From: Xanthobacteraceae bacterium | GTDB lineage: Bacteria; Pseudomonadota; Alphaproteobacteria; Rhizobiales; Xanthobacteraceae | Length of the DNA stretch: 5,881 bases | Assembly: GCA_025929595.1 (NCBI GenBank) | Contig: JAICQA010000182.1 | Span: 1-5,881, forward strand | Reading direction: 5' to 3' | Shown: piece by piece, positions 5,381-5,881 of the stretch | How the letters are laid out: each line of letters opens with the position of its first letter | Position numbering within the stretch: the stretch's first letter is position 1 | Program-made: the position numbers and the translations under genes | Notes under the pieces: model-generated | Told to the model about the DNA's origin: nothing | Databases searched by the model: none | Seen by the model: the letters and a program-made list of their open reading frames with translations, nothing else

Positions 5381-5881
5381 ATGACCCAAGCCACACTTGC
5401 CAAAGCTCAAGTTGCGCCTGCTGCACCCGACCTCGCGGCGCTCAAGACCCGCCAGCAGGCGTCTTGGTCGTCCGGCGACTATGCCGTCGTCGGCACCACG
5501 CTCCAGATCGTCGGCGAAGAACTCTGTGAAGCGCTCGATGTCCACTCCGGGCAGAAGGTGCTCGATGTCGCCGCCGGCAACGGTAACGTGTCGCTCGCCG
5601 CGGCGCGGCGGTTTTGCAACGTCGTCGCCACCGACTATGTGCCCGCGCTGCTCGATCGCGCGCGCGAGCGCGCCGAGGCAGAGCGGCTCTCCATCGAATT
5701 CCGCGAAGCGGATGCCGAGGCGCTGCCGTTCAATGACGGTCAATTCGACGTTGTCGTCTCGACCTTTGGCGTCATGTTCACGGCCGATCACGACCGCGCC
5801 GCGGCCGAACTCGTTCGCGTCACGCGGCGCGGCGGCAAGATCGGCATGGCCAACTGGACGCCGGAAGGCTTCATCGGCCAG
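5381..5881 (+). CDS. Class I SAM-dependent methyltransferase, UbiE-like (3' end outside window)
   Basis: 167 codons are visible and the frame is open to the right edge, so the C-terminal substrate-binding part is missing. The ATG at 5381 has a strong GGAG 6 bases upstream. There is no signal peptide, so the enzyme is cytoplasmic. The Rossmann-type SAM-binding fold is clear: motif I VLDVAAGNGNVSLAAAR (residues 60-76), the acidic end of strand 2 in VVATDYVPALLDRAR (81-95), ADAEALPF with its acidic residues (111-118), FDVVVSTFGVMF (122-133) and LVRVTRRGGKIGMANW (144-159). This pattern is typical of the UbiE/COQ5-like Methyltransf_11 group, but the family methylates many small molecules and the substrate cannot be told from this half. 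It is 41 bases downstream of the DUF3455 gene with no terminator between them, so co-transcription is likely. Confidence 0.9.
   Translation, partial: MTQATLAKAQVAPAAPDLAALKTRQQASWSSGDYAVVGTTLQIVGEELCEALDVHSGQKVLDVAAGNGNVSLAAARRFCNVVATDYVPALLDRARERAEAERLSIEFREADAEALPFNDGQFDVVVSTFGVMFTADHDRAAAELVRVTRRGGKIGMANWTPEGFIGQ

Overview
The window looks like chromosomal DNA of a GC-rich alphaproteobacterium, most likely a Bradyrhizobium or Rhodopseudomonas relative. That placement is inference, from the high GC content, the GC-rich third codon positions and general resemblance of the proteins. No database search was possible. There is no RNA gene, CRISPR array, transposase or phage gene.

Layout: four genes on the minus strand occupy the left two thirds and two genes on the plus strand occupy the right third. 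They diverge from a control region at about 4004-4388. Reading leftward (minus strand): a large regulator with a SARP-type winged helix, a BTAD domain, a TolB-like domain and TPR repeats (2003-4003, possibly starting at 4183); an AcuI/YhdH-type NADPH-dependent acryloyl-CoA reductase (970-1962); and two small exported proteins that appear to be tandem paralogs (438-899, and 1-270, which runs off the left edge). Reading rightward (plus strand): an exported DUF3455 protein with an unusual repeat-rich tail (4389-5339), then a class I SAM-dependent methyltransferase that runs off the right edge (from 5381).

The most interesting part is the 205-base stretch at 4184-4388 between the regulator and the DUF3455 gene. 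It holds a 14-base inverted repeat (4205-4218), four copies of CCACG spaced exactly 12 bases apart (4274-4314), and a leader hairpin with perfect 6-bp arms (4341-4359). SARP-type regulators are known to bind short tandem direct repeats near promoters. The simplest hypothesis is therefore that the regulator binds this region and controls the DUF3455-methyltransferase pair, and perhaps itself.

The second notable point is the tail of the DUF3455 protein. It carries three EPKSP motifs and then four nine-residue units beginning VRDHR. The DNA of those units differs at many synonymous positions while the VRDHR core is unchanged. The reductase and the two paralogs look like ordinary neighbours with no evident link to the divergent module.
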